Positions 1 to 7,978 of a stretch of 64,000 nt of DNA are shown here, piece after piece; within the stretch, counting starts at the first letter, position 1, and every line of letters begins with the position of its first letter. The stretch is taken from positions 1,652,569 through 1,716,568 of the forward strand of contig NZ_LR733413.1 of the NCBI RefSeq assembly GCF_902506345.1. Reading direction: 5' to 3'. A model generated the notes under the pieces. The model was not told where the DNA came from and searched no databases. It saw only the letters and a program-made list of their open reading frames with translations. Source of the DNA: Flavobacterium sp. 9R. GTDB lineage: Bacteria; Bacteroidota; Bacteroidia; Flavobacteriales; Flavobacteriaceae. The translations under genes were made by a program, and so were the position numbers.

Positions 1-431
1 TAGCATCGACAGAAAAAATTGATAATATCGCTCAAGGTACATATAACAATGGACAAGGTATTTTAGTTTCCACGAATAGACGATTAATTTTTGTTGACAA
101 AGGGATAATTTTTGGTTTAAAAGTTGAAGATTTCCCATTAGATAAAATATCATCTATTCAATATGAAACAGGTTTGCTTTTGGGAAGTATTAAAATATTC
201 ACTACCGGAAATGTTGCAAAAATTGATAACGTAGAAAAATCATCCGCCAAAAGTTTTTCAGAATTTGTAAGAGACAAACTCTCTCAACCAAAAGAGGTAA
301 TAACCAGTACAATTATTTCAGAACCTAGCATATTAGACCAACTTGAAAAACTTGCAAAACTTAAAGAAAGTGGAATCTTAACAGAAGATGAGTTTTTTGA
401 ACAAAAGAAAAAACTACTTGAAAAACTCTAA
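1..431 (+). CDS. PH-like/SHOCT domain protein, 5' truncated by window edge
   Basis: The open frame runs in from the window edge (first full codon at base 3), so the N-terminus is missing. The visible part begins with a short beta-rich stretch typical of a bacterial PH-like domain (GILVSTNRRLIFVDKG, then a KISSIQYETG strand). It ends in a SHOCT motif (LEKLAKLKESGILTEDEFFE followed by KKKLL). SHOCT domains are short helical C-terminal modules, often coupled to membrane or PH domains; the precise role is unknown. A TTG at 174 could be read as a start, but it would cut the PH domain, so I treat the gene as partial. Its neighbours are accessory genes. Confidence 0.75.
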   Translation, partial: ASTEKIDNIAQGTYNNGQGILVSTNRRLIFVDKGIIFGLKVEDFPLDKISSIQYETGLLLGSIKIFTTGNVAKIDNVEKSSAKSFSEFVRDKLSQPKEVITSTIISEPSILDQLEKLAKLKESGILTEDEFFEQKKKLLEKL

Positions 432-443
432 AAGTATTTAATA

Positions 444-658
444 ATGAAAGCAATTGTAAAAAAATAAATTATCAAAAAGGAGAAGTTACTGTTGCAACTG
501 AAGATAATAATATCGCAGTGTTTGAAATGCTATCTGATTACAATTTTGAAATTGAAGATGTTCTTTATTGGAAAGAATACAACCCTTCAGGTCATTGCTA
601 AATCAAAAACATTGCACGAAATGAAACAATTGAAGTATTTTTTCAAAAACACTATTAA
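444..658 (+). pseudogene. Decayed small conserved-looking gene (about 71 codons)
   Basis: ATG at 444 opens MKAIVKK and stops at 465 straight after a run of seven A (458-464). Adding one A restores a frame reading INYQKGEVTVATEDNN, then AVFEMLSDYNFEIEDVLYW, then KEYNPSGHC, to a TAA at 599-601. The same frame then continues IKNIARNETIEVFFQKHY to a stop at 656-658. The protein-like composition on both sides of each lesion suggests a small gene broken by one frameshift and one nonsense codon. The next gene starts two bases after its natural stop, as in an operon. The family was not identified, and a sequencing error in the A-run is possible. Confidence 0.55.
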
Positions 659-659
659 A

Positions 660-1022
660 ATGGCATTATCAGAAAAACTCACAAAAATATTACGCTCAAA
701 TACTAATTTATCAGAATTAGACTTAAACAATTTAACTGAAAGACAAGGCTGGGACATAGTTTACTCATTAAAGCCTAAAGCAGAGCCAAAAATAGAAATT
801 TGTTTTACTGGATTTTCACCAAAAGATAAAAGTGAACTTACAAAAATTGCAGAACATAATAATTTTCGTATTGCGAAAAGCATAACAATTAATTTAAATT
901 TTTTGTGTTTTGGTGAAAATGCTGGACCATCCAAAATGAAAAAAGCACAAGAACAAAATGTTATTTTATTAAATGCAGAAGAGTTTCGCAATTTAATAGA
1001 AACTGGAGAAATACCAAGATAA
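660..1022 (+). CDS. Small BRCT-domain protein
   Basis: About 120 residues. The C-terminal two thirds resemble a BRCT domain: a KIEICFTGFSPKDKSEL strand-helix opening, then a central ITINLNFLCFGENAGPSKM segment, and a VILLNAEEFRNLI end. This is the pattern seen at the C-terminus of NAD-dependent DNA ligase. BRCT domains bind DNA ends or partner proteins. I chose ATG 660 because the in-frame codons upstream (from 492) overlap the decayed gene that ends at 658 and read as nonsense. No catalytic domain is attached, so the role is unknown. Confidence 0.65.
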   Translation: MALSEKLTKILRSNTNLSELDLNNLTERQGWDIVYSLKPKAEPKIEICFTGFSPKDKSELTKIAEHNNFRIAKSITINLNFLCFGENAGPSKMKKAQEQNVILLNAEEFRNLIETGEIPR

Positions 1023-1029
1023 TGCTTAA

Positions 1030-1147
1030 CGCAACAACTACTCTAAGGGATTTGGGCATTTGAATTAAAGAAAAGTTGATTAAATAATTATAATAATTTG
1101 GCTAAGCAGAAGAATAGACTTAATTTAATATTAAGCTGATTGTTGCG
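1030..1147. repeat. Inverted repeat bounding a non-coding spacer
   Basis: CGCAACAA at 1030-1037 is matched by TTGTTGCG at 1140-1147. The 118-bp interval is AT-rich and shows no gene. It lies between the BRCT gene and the secreted NHL protein in an accessory region, and could be the footprint of a past insertion or a cassette boundary. Confidence 0.35.
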
Positions 1148-1230
1148 CGGTGACATTGGACATCATTATACCGCAGAACTTGAATAAACCAAAATCAAAA
1201 AAGTATCGAAATAAAAAAACACAAGTTACT

Positions 1231-2457
1231 ATGAATCAAATTATACACAACAACCTAAAAACAATCTTTCTTTTTTTCTCATACTTTTATCTCCTTACTA
1301 CCAGCGCTCAAACCGTAACCACTTTTGCTGGAAGTACCGAAGGTCTTACTGACGGTACCGGAACCTCAGCAAAATTTTATGTGCCTAATGGAGTGGCTGT
1401 AGATGCTGCTGGAAATGTCTTCGTAGCAGACACAAGGAATAGCCGTATCCGCAAAATAACGGCTAACGGAGTAGTAACCACGTGGACAGAAGCGGCACCA
1501 CGTTTTTTTTATCCTTATGCTGTGGCTGTAGATGCAGCTGGGAATGTTTATGCAACGGATTTATATTATAAACACATAAGTAAAATAACACCTAACGGAG
1601 TGATAACCGTCTTACTGTCCAACAGCACTTCAGGACAAACAATACATCTTGATATTCCCTATGGTGTGGCTGTAGATGCAGCTGGGAATGTTTATGTAGC
1701 GGACAGAAACAACAATCGTATCCTGAAAATAACGACTACTAGAGAGGTTACCATCCTGGCAGGAGGCTCTTTTGGCACTTCTGATGGTACCGGAACTGCA
1801 GCAAAGTTCAATAATCCTAATGGTTTGGCTGTGGATGCTTCTGGAAATATTTTTGTAGCGGATACAAGTAACGGTCGCATCAGGAAAATAACGGCTGACG
1901 GAGTGGTAACAACCTTGTCTGGAGGCGACACAGGAACTGCAGCACAATTTAGCTCTCCTAATGGGGTGGCTGTCGATACTGCTGGGAATGTTTATGTAGC
2001 AGATTCAGGGAATAATCGCATCCAAAAAATATCGGCTGACGGAGTAGTGACCACCTTGGCAGGAGGCACTCAAGGTTTTGCTGACGGTACTGGAACTGAA
2101 GCACGCTTTTCTAACCCAAGTGGTGTAACTATTGCTTCTGATGGAACTATTTTTGTAGCAGATACAGGTAATAATCGCATCCGAAAAATCACTAATGCTT
2201 TATCTATACCAAATTTTCAATTGGAAAATCAAGTTTTGTTATATCCAAACCCTGCTTCAAATTTAATCAATATTGAGTTAGACGATATTACAGCTTCCAA
2301 AGTTATTATTTTAGATATGAACGGCAGAAAACACAAATCTGTAAATATTCTTGATAAAAAAACGGTAATAAACATAAGTAATCTTGTCAATGGTATATAT
2401 CTTATGCAAATTACAACAGACAAAGGAATCGTTTCTAAAAAGATAGTGAAACAATGA
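1231..2457 (+). CDS. Secreted NHL-repeat protein with type IX secretion sorting domain
   Basis: 408 residues. A signal peptide (hydrophobic FLFFSYFYLLTTSA, probable cleavage before QT) is followed by about six NHL-type beta-propeller repeats. Each carries a core like PNGVAVDAAGNVYVADSGNN and a trailing RI-KI strand, covering roughly residues 30-330. The last 75 residues form a Por-type sorting domain (LYPNPASNLINIEL start, GIYLMQITTDKG end), which directs type IX secretion to the cell surface. I chose ATG 1231 over GTG 1150 because the signal peptide follows directly. NHL propellers mediate binding; the ligand is unknown. The DNA repeats between blades are similar enough to suggest recent duplication. 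Confidence 0.88.
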   Translation: MNQIIHNNLKTIFLFFSYFYLLTTSAQTVTTFAGSTEGLTDGTGTSAKFYVPNGVAVDAAGNVFVADTRNSRIRKITANGVVTTWTEAAPRFFYPYAVAVDAAGNVYATDLYYKHISKITPNGVITVLLSNSTSGQTIHLDIPYGVAVDAAGNVYVADRNNNRILKITTTREVTILAGGSFGTSDGTGTAAKFNNPNGLAVDASGNIFVADTSNGRIRKITADGVVTTLSGGDTGTAAQFSSPNGVAVDTAGNVYVADSGNNRIQKISADGVVTTLAGGTQGFADGTGTEARFSNPSGVTIASDGTIFVADTGNNRIRKITNALSIPNFQLENQVLLYPNPASNLINIELDDITASKVIILDMNGRKHKSVNILDKKTVINISNLVNGIYLMQITTDKGIVSKKIVKQ

Positions 2458-2487
2458 TTTACATAACAAAATTTAACAGAAAACTGT

Positions 2488-3465
2488 ATGAGTATTAATC
2501 TAGAAAATTTTAAACCAAAATCTGAAAATCACCTATTGAATAAAATGTGGGATAATGAATATGGCTCAGAATTTCAAAAGGTGATAAAAGACTTTTCAGT
2601 ATTTCTAAACACTAATAAAAAATTAAAAAACCTTCAAGATAAATTATTCTTAAATCAGAATAATATTTCAACTGACCAATTGAATCAGTATATTCAATCT
2701 GCAGTTGAGTTGACTGTGGTTAGATATTTTGCTAATAATTATCCTGAAAATTTCAAATATGAACCAAATTTAATTGCAGGAAATAATACTGATGTTGAGT
2801 GTCAGTTTAAAATAAATAACTTGACATTTAATATAGAGGTAAAAGCAAGTAAATATATTAATGATGATTTGAAAAGTAATGACGAATTCTACCTTCGAGC
2901 AATAGGTATGGGTAATTTAGATAATTATAATAAAGGATATAATTTACTTAAACCATTTTTACCAAATCTTAAGTGCGAAAAAAGATATGACAATAGTTTA
3001 AAATCTCATTTAACATCAACTCAATCGAAATTACCAAGAGAAAATAATAATGATTTTTGCAATGTGTTAATTATTGGCTGTAATAATTCAGATGACATTC
3101 AAAATCAATATCATTATTTATTTTCACGAGATAGAGGTTTTTTCTCTGAAAATCCATTAATTCAGCATAGTGAATTTGATTTAGTAGATATTATTTTTTT
3201 AAGTAATTTGTTTTATAAACATAATTCAGAAATAGACGAAACTAAATTAAACAAGGAGTCTTGGCTGTTTGAAAAATCATTTATAGTAGGCTTTAGAAAT
3301 CCATATAGAAAAAGCCAGAAATTAGAACATTTGGAATTAATCGAGTCAATTATTCCAAATTACACAAAAAGTTTTATGGAGTATAAAGGTGGACCAGATT
3401 TTTTCAGATTAAAACATTTTATACATACTGAATTAGGTATGAATAGAAAAATATATCATTTCTAA
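2488..3465 (+). CDS. Uncharacterised protein with PD-(D/E)XK nuclease-like motif
   Basis: 325 residues, very AT-rich, no signal peptide or membrane segment. Residues 100-120 read TDVECQFKIN then NLTFNIEVKAS. An acidic residue (D102), a strand, and E117-V-K119 match the D-x(n)-E-x-K core of PD-(D/E)XK nucleases, with an upstream helix containing E74. The rest is not recognised; no methylase or specificity gene lies beside it. It could be a stand-alone restriction-like or DNA-repair nuclease. The codon composition differs from the nitrogen genes downstream, consistent with acquired DNA. Confidence 0.45.
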   Translation: MSINLENFKPKSENHLLNKMWDNEYGSEFQKVIKDFSVFLNTNKKLKNLQDKLFLNQNNISTDQLNQYIQSAVELTVVRYFANNYPENFKYEPNLIAGNNTDVECQFKINNLTFNIEVKASKYINDDLKSNDEFYLRAIGMGNLDNYNKGYNLLKPFLPNLKCEKRYDNSLKSHLTSTQSKLPRENNNDFCNVLIIGCNNSDDIQNQYHYLFSRDRGFFSENPLIQHSEFDLVDIIFLSNLFYKHNSEIDETKLNKESWLFEKSFIVGFRNPYRKSQKLEHLELIESIIPNYTKSFMEYKGGPDFFRLKHFIHTELGMNRKIYHF

Positions 3466-3560
3466 AAAAGTAACGAACGCATTACACAAGTTAAAAAACG
3501 AATTGTGTATTAAGTTTATTTTGTTTTTAAAGTAGATCAAATTTTAAAATCCTTCCACTC

Positions 3561-3590
3561 AAACACCTTCTAAATGGTGTTTTTTTTTAT
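3561..3590 (+). terminator. Rho-independent terminator
   Basis: AAACACC and GGTGTTT form a stem with an eight-base loop, followed directly by a T run on the plus strand. It lies after the PD-(D/E)XK-like gene and before the lipoprotein gene, closing the accessory transcription unit. Confidence 0.75.
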
Positions 3591-3652
3591 TCTCTTTACG
3601 GTTTCCCGTAAGGAACTAAAAGACAAGGCTTCTACTTTTGAAATAAAAAGAT

Positions 3653-4060
3653 ATGAACCGACCATTCCTTCTTTTGTTGCTTTTCCTTGGGTGTATGCTG
3701 TCCTGCCAAAAAGAACCCAGCCAGCCTAAAGTCCAATCGTTGTATGAAGAGAAAATCACTCCAGAGGATGTCAAAACGCTTACGCCACAGGAAGCAAAAA
3801 CATACCATCGGGACACGGTATATGACTACGAATACCGCACAGGTACCTCTGGAAATTATGAGTACCAATACCAAGTATATGGGCTGAATGAGGCCAAAGA
3901 CTCCATCAACGGCTTGATCAACATCAAAGGAAAATATGGCGCTGGAATTCTCATCGACAACAACCAAGATACGCTTACCGTAGAAGTAGAATGGATCGAT
4001 TATGGCGTGCTCAAAGGGAAAGACCAACGAGGCCGCTATTATGAGTTGAGAGTCCATTAG
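3653..4060 (+). CDS. Putative lipoprotein
   Basis: 135 residues. A short hydrophobic leader (FLLLLLFLGCMLSC) ends in a lipobox with Cys18, so it is probably a lipid-anchored envelope protein. The mature part is charged and Tyr-rich (YDYEYRTGTSGNYEYQYQVY), with a beta-rich C-terminus. No known family was recognised. It is followed after about 90 bases by a secreted EEP nuclease on the same strand, possibly cotranscribed. A small hairpin TTACGG-TTTC-CCGTAA sits just upstream at 3596-3611. Confidence 0.7.
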   Translation: MNRPFLLLLLFLGCMLSCQKEPSQPKVQSLYEEKITPEDVKTLTPQEAKTYHRDTVYDYEYRTGTSGNYEYQYQVYGLNEAKDSINGLINIKGKYGAGILIDNNQDTLTVEVEWIDYGVLKGKDQRGRYYELRVH

Positions 4061-4152
4061 TGATTAGTAAAGAATTTAGGTCTTGCTCTCTGGCTGGGAA
4101 GTCTGATGTTTCTTTTACAATCTTTATCTTTGGGACCCAAATTTCCCCATTC

Positions 4153-4956
4153 ATGAACAAGACCTACAGCCTGTTTCTTATACTTTTATGTACTTCCTTT
4201 TATGCTCAAACGCGGCTTTTGTCTTGGAATATCGAAAACTTAGGCCGTTCTAAATCGAATCTTGAACTGGAGTTTATTGCCAATACAATAAAGGACTATG
4301 ATATCGTAGCCCTACAAGAAGTGGTGGCTGGTGATGGAGGTGCACAAACCATAGCCCAGCTCGCCGCCGAACTCAACCGCAAAGGGAGTAAATGGGACTA
4401 TGCCATTAGCGATCCCACTAGCAGCAGTGCTTACAAAACGGAGCGCTATGCCTATTTATGGAAAACGAGTCGGGCACGCCTGAAAGGAAGACCGTGGTTG
4501 GAGTCGAAATTCCAACTCGAAATAGACCGCGAACCGTATTTGGCCACTTTTGAAATTAACCAAAAAGAAGTTACGCTCGTGAACTTTCACGCCATTACCA
4601 AAAGCAAACAACCCGAAAGAGAAATCAAATATTTTAAGTATTTACCTGCTCAATACCCACAATTGAATCTCTTGTTTTTGGGTGATTTCAACTGTCCGCA
4701 ATCCCATTCTGTTTTTACTCCTTTGAAAAAAATGGGCTATGACTCCGCTTTGAAAGGACAGAAAACTTCCTTGAAAAAAGCTTGTCAGCACAATGCTTGT
4801 TTGGCCTCTGAATTCGATAACTTCTTTTATCTCTCTAACAAAACCAAGGTCTATGAATCAGGGATTCTTCCTTTCTACACTGCTTTTCCCAGCTTGAAAG
4901 ATGCCCGAAAAATTTCGGATCACGTTCCTATTTGGATGACATTTGAATTGAAATAA
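4153..4956 (+). CDS. Secreted endonuclease/exonuclease/phosphatase-family protein
   Basis: 267 residues. The signal peptide MNKTYSLFLILLCTSFYAQ is followed by motifs of the EEP (DNase I-like) fold: LLSWNIENLG with the metal-site Asn, IVALQEVV with the metal-binding Glu, NFHAITK, LFLGDFNCPQ and a terminal SDHVPIW with the catalytic Asp-His. The enzyme probably cleaves nucleic acid or another phosphodiester outside the cytoplasm. GTG 4060 would add 31 residues ahead of the signal peptide, so ATG 4153 is preferred. Confidence 0.85.
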   Translation: MNKTYSLFLILLCTSFYAQTRLLSWNIENLGRSKSNLELEFIANTIKDYDIVALQEVVAGDGGAQTIAQLAAELNRKGSKWDYAISDPTSSSAYKTERYAYLWKTSRARLKGRPWLESKFQLEIDREPYLATFEINQKEVTLVNFHAITKSKQPEREIKYFKYLPAQYPQLNLLFLGDFNCPQSHSVFTPLKKMGYDSALKGQKTSLKKACQHNACLASEFDNFFYLSNKTKVYESGILPFYTAFPSLKDARKISDHVPIWMTFELK

Positions 4957-5048
4957 AGGGGAAGGAAATTCCAAAAAATAAAATTTCAAATTCCAAACAT
5001 TCGGATGAAATTCCAAAACTAAAATTCTAAATCTGATGTGTTAGGATT

Positions 5049-5193
5049 AAAAAGTCAGGAGACTTTTGACACTTTTACGGAATATTAGACGATTTAAAAG
5101 GGCGCAAAGTGAGGACACTTTGCGCAGCATAAACAACACATTTATCTATCAATTAGGACACTTTGAGGAACTGGGTAAAAGTCAGGAGAACTT
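5049..5193. repeat. Three stem-loops with AGGA loops
   Basis: The spacer between the EEP nuclease and moaA contains AAAAGTC-AGGA-GACTTTT (5050-5067), a perfect ten-base stem GCGCAAAGTG-AGGA-CACTTTGCGC (5102-5125), and AAAAGTC-AGGA-GAACTT (5177-5193). All three keep the same four-base loop. The upstream part (4957-5040) is made of degenerate AAATTCCAAA units. The arrangement suggests a dispersed palindromic repeat family and may also end the convergent transcripts. Confidence 0.6.
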
Positions 5194-5222
5194 AATTTTT
5201 ATGGAATGCATCTCAAATCCTC

Positions 5223-6242
5223 TCACCCACCAATCTTAATCATGCTTCTATTCTGAGAGAATAAATCGGGATTGTGAAACTTAGCATCATTGTCCATACC
5301 GCCGCGCATCGCGTGTTTGGATTGGATGTTTTCATAAATAAGCGATTCGATGGAATTTCCCGCTCTCAAGGTGGGCAACAAGGCTGTTTCTGAATTGGAA
5401 AACAAACAATTTTTTAGTTTTCCGTCGGCGGTAAGACGAATGCGATTGCAGGTGCTGCAAAATGGATTCGTAACCGAACTGATGATCGAAAAACTACCTT
5501 TAAACCCATCTATTTTATAATTCTTAGAGGTATCGTTAGGCTGGTCTTGCATTCGGAGCAATTGGGTTTCCGAATAGACCGAATGGACTTGTTCAATAAT
5601 TTCGGCATAAGAAACGAGTTTTTCTTTATTCCACTGGTTGCCATCGAAAGGCATGAACTCAATAAAACGAATTTGAAGCTTTTGATTTTTGGTCAATGCA
5701 ATAAAATCCAAAATTTCATTGTCATTAAAGCCTTTAATCACCACCACATTCAATTTGACTTGAAAATCATTTTGCTGCAACAATTCAATGTTGTTCCATA
5801 ACTGATTGAAAGCATCCCTACGAGTAATGGTTTTGTATTTTTCCTTTTGCAAACTATCAATACTTACATTCAAGGCTTTTATTCCAGCTTTTTTAAACGT
5901 TGGAATAAAATCGTGTACCAAAAGTCCGTTAGTTGTCAAAGTAAGTTGCACACCCAATTTTCCCAATCGATCGATAATGGAATGGGCTTCTTTACGCACT
6001 AAAGGCTCACCGCCTGTGAGTCGGATTTTGGTCACGCCCAAATCCACAAAGGTTTGCGCAATGGTAACAATCTCCTCTTCGGTCATTAAGTGCGGTCTGG
6101 GCGTTAATGCAATTCCTTCGGCAGGCATGCAATACGTGCATCTCAAATTGCACTTTTCTGTAATCGAAATGCGCAAATAAGAATGCGTACGAAGATGCGT
6201 GTCCTGCAACAAAAGGGAATTATTGACCATGATTGAAGCCAT
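5223..6242 (-). CDS. moaA: GTP 3',8-cyclase (molybdenum cofactor biosynthesis)
   Basis: 339 residues. A radical SAM enzyme that converts GTP to the cyclised precursor used by MoaC in the first Moco step. The N-terminal CxxxCxxC motif (EKCNLRCTYCMP) binds the SAM cluster, with RLTGGEPLVR after it. The C-terminal FCSTCNRIRLTADGKLKNC binds the second 4Fe-4S cluster, and the protein ends in the double glycine expected of MoaA. It overlaps the end of moaC-moaB, so the two are translationally coupled; ATG 6230 is an alternative start. Last gene of the minus-strand Moco unit. Confidence 0.95.
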   Translation of the reverse strand: MASIMVNNSLLLQDTHLRTHSYLRISITEKCNLRCTYCMPAEGIALTPRPHLMTEEEIVTIAQTFVDLGVTKIRLTGGEPLVRKEAHSIIDRLGKLGVQLTLTTNGLLVHDFIPTFKKAGIKALNVSIDSLQKEKYKTITRRDAFNQLWNNIELLQQNDFQVKLNVVVIKGFNDNEILDFIALTKNQKLQIRFIEFMPFDGNQWNKEKLVSYAEIIEQVHSVYSETQLLRMQDQPNDTSKNYKIDGFKGSFSIISSVTNPFCSTCNRIRLTADGKLKNCLFSNSETALLPTLRAGNSIESLIYENIQSKHAMRGGMDNDAKFHNPDLFSQNRSMIKIGG

Positions 6243-7134
6243 TTAGAAGTTGGAACAAATGTAAGACCGATGGAAAAACAGCATCGATAGATTCGCTAGC
6301 TCCTGCCGTAGATCCTGGCAAAGCCATAATTAACGTATTGCCTTTGAAACCCACCACACTTCTAGATAACATAGCATAAGGCGTGCGCTGTTGTCCGTAC
6401 GAACGAATCGCTTCTTCGATGCCAGGAATACGACGATCTAGCAACGGAATCACTGCTTCTGGTGTAACGTCTCGATTGGACAAACCTGTGCCACCCGTTA
6501 AAATAATCAACTCTTTTTGGGCTTCACAGAGTTGGTTGATTGTAGTTTGAATGGCTTTGATTTCATCTGGAATGATGACATAATGAGACACTTTTAAGCC
6601 AAGATTCGTGACTTTCTCAGTAATGACCTGCCCAGCACGATCTTCTTTTTTGCCAGCCGAAACACTATCCGAACACACAATTACCGCTACAGACAAATCC
6701 CGCCTCTCTTTGGTTCCAAAATCGGATTTACCGCCTTTTTTGTGCAAGAGTTTGATGGTTGAAATTTCGACTTGTTTGTCGATAGGTTTGAGCATGTCAT
6801 ACATGGTCAACGCTACAATTGAGGCACCATGCATGGCTTCAACCTCAACACCTGTTCGGTAAATGGCTTTTACGGTTACGTTAATTACTACAGCGTCTTC
6901 GAGTAATTCGTATTCAATTCCAGTGTATTCAATCGGAATAGGATGACAATCTGGAATGGCATTCGACGTATTTTTTACCGCGAACAAACCAGCAGTTCGA
7001 GCCACTTCCAAAACGTCGCCTTTGGGTACAGTTTTGTTTACAATCGCTTGCATCGTGGCAGGAGTCCCTACTTTTACTATCGCTTGAGCGGTTGCCGTAC
7101 GTTGGGTGATTATTTTATGGGTGATGTCTACCAT
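6220..7134 (-). CDS. moaCB: Bifunctional MoaC-MoaB/Mog molybdopterin biosynthesis protein
   Basis: 304 residues made of two enzymes. Residues 1-150 are MoaC (cyclic pyranopterin monophosphate synthase), with DCHPIPI, GVEVEAMHGAS and LLHKKGGKSDF. Residues 155-304 are a MoaB/MogA domain, which adenylylates molybdopterin, with VCSDSVSAGKKEDRAG, LTGGTGLSNRDVTPEA and ALPGSTAGA. The fusion replaces separate moaC and mog genes, and none of the latter is seen here. It lies between moaE and moaA in a Moco operon. The fused arrangement is known in Bacteroidota. Confidence 0.92.
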   Translation of the reverse strand: MVDITHKIITQRTATAQAIVKVGTPATMQAIVNKTVPKGDVLEVARTAGLFAVKNTSNAIPDCHPIPIEYTGIEYELLEDAVVINVTVKAIYRTGVEVEAMHGASIVALTMYDMLKPIDKQVEISTIKLLHKKGGKSDFGTKERRDLSVAVIVCSDSVSAGKKEDRAGQVITEKVTNLGLKVSHYVIIPDEIKAIQTTINQLCEAQKELIILTGGTGLSNRDVTPEAVIPLLDRRIPGIEEAIRSYGQQRTPYAMLSRSVVGFKGNTLIMALPGSTAGASESIDAVFPSVLHLFQLLNGFNHGQ

Positions 7135-7139
7135 TGGAT

Positions 7140-7202
7140 TTAGGATTTAGGAATTGGAATTTAGGAATTGGGAATTGGGATTTGGGAATTGGGATTTAGA
7201 GT
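7140..7202. repeat. Degenerate short direct repeats
   Basis: The spacer between moaE and moaC-moaB is built from GGAATTGGGATTT-like units repeated about five times. The same kind of unit, in the opposite sense (AAATTCC), occurs at 4961-5030. They look like slippage-prone filler DNA. Confidence 0.6.
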
Positions 7203-7232
7203 TTTAGCATTTCAACCAAAAATTAAAACAAG

Positions 7233-7754
7233 CTATGTTGTTCCCCCTTTGGGGGCTAGAGGGCTATTCTCTTTCCACACATAAGTTTCGTCTCCAAAAA
7301 TTTCTTTTCCGAAAACGGGGGCTTTTTCTTTGATTTTCTCCACCAAATACTCCAAAGCTTCAAAAACTACTTTGCGTCTCGGGGCCGAAACAAAGACAAA
7401 AAGGCAAATTTCGCCCGCATTCACTTTACCCAAACTATGGTAGATATGCATACAGGTCAACTCATATCTTTCAAAAGCTGATTCGCGTATGGTATGAAAG
7501 GAAGCTTCAGCCATTTCTTCATAAGCCGAATAGTCAATGGCGGTTACTTTCTTCCCGTTAATTTCGTCGGCACGTACTTGCCCAAGAAAAATATTATGGG
7601 CTCCAATACTGGTTTTGCTTTGGTGCTTGGCGATTGAATTCCCAATGAACTCGGCGGTGATTTGTCCTTGGATAAAGGAACTTTTGTGCCCCACCCCAGC
7701 CCTCTCCGAAAGGGAGGGAGCAGCTTTAGGAACTATATTTTCTTTTTTGCTCAT
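7233..7754 (-). CDS. moaE: Molybdopterin synthase catalytic subunit, with repeat-derived ends
   Basis: 173 residues. MoaE transfers sulfur from the MoaD thiocarboxylate to precursor Z to make molybdopterin. Core motifs GAHNIFLGQVRADEINGK, YEEMAEASF, HSLGKVNAGE, SAPRRKVVFEALEYLVEKIK and the active-site Lys region KEKAPVFGKE are all present. The first 25 residues (PKAAPSLSERAGVGHK) and the last ten (SPLAPKGGTT) are unlike MoaE. They are encoded by inverted copies of a dispersed palindromic repeat (7689-7722 and 7241-7266). The only in-frame ATG lies upstream of the N-terminal repeat, so the repeat is translated. Confidence 0.92.
   Translation of the reverse strand: MSKKENIVPKAAPSLSERAGVGHKSSFIQGQITAEFIGNSIAKHQSKTSIGAHNIFLGQVRADEINGKKVTAIDYSAYEEMAEASFHTIRESAFERYELTCMHIYHSLGKVNAGEICLFVFVSAPRRKVVFEALEYLVEKIKEKAPVFGKEIFGDETYVWKENSPLAPKGGTT
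7241..7266. repeat. Dispersed palindromic repeat, copy at the 3' end of moaE
   Basis: The sequence begins TTCCCCCTTTGGGGGCTAGA. It matches the C/G-rich repeat arms at 30448-30474 and 30547-30572, and lies inverted relative to the copy at 7689-7722. It encodes the last residues of MoaE. Confidence 0.65.
7689..7722. repeat. Dispersed palindromic repeat, copy at the 5' end of moaE
   Basis: The core CAGCCCTCTCCGAAAGGGAG is a C-rich arm, a GAA turn and a G-rich arm. It is in frame with moaE and supplies residues 10-24 without stopping translation. G/C content is far above the surrounding DNA. Confidence 0.65.
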
Positions 7755-7833
7755 ATTTTTATTTTTTTGGTAACAATTGACACATAGTTTTGCCCATTAT
7801 TATTTTAATTATGTTGGATTGGTAAAGGTCTTT

Positions 7834-7978
7834 ACCACATAGAATCATAGAATTTGTAGTTGTTTTAATTAAGAAAAAATAGACGTTTCACTATTCACAT
7901 AGCTTATCTATGTGAGAAATAGTGCTATTCCTAATTAGGTCTTTAACTCTTTATACATACACTATGATTCTATGTGGT
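7834..7978. repeat. Nested inverted repeat, MITE-like
   Basis: A perfect 17-base inverted repeat (ACCACATAGAATCATAG at 7834-7850, complement at 7962-7978) encloses a second hairpin, CACATAG-CTTAT-CTATGTG, extended by CACTATT and AATAGTG. The outer right arm supplies the last codons and the TAG stop of the moeB-like gene. No protein is encoded inside. The structure resembles a small non-autonomous element or an intercistronic cruciform. Confidence 0.65.

Noticed and set aside
761..991. Open frame on the minus strand across the BRCT gene.
   Set aside because: It lies wholly inside the better-supported plus-strand gene and has no protein family features.
1024..1160. GCTTAAC near 1024 looks like half of an integron attC site, with an inverted repeat nearby.
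   Set aside because: No matching GTTRRRY partner at the right distance, and no integrase. Kept only as an inverted repeat.
3632..4057. Long minus-strand open frame opposite the lipoprotein gene.
   Set aside because: The plus-strand frame has a clear lipobox and start; the minus frame has none.
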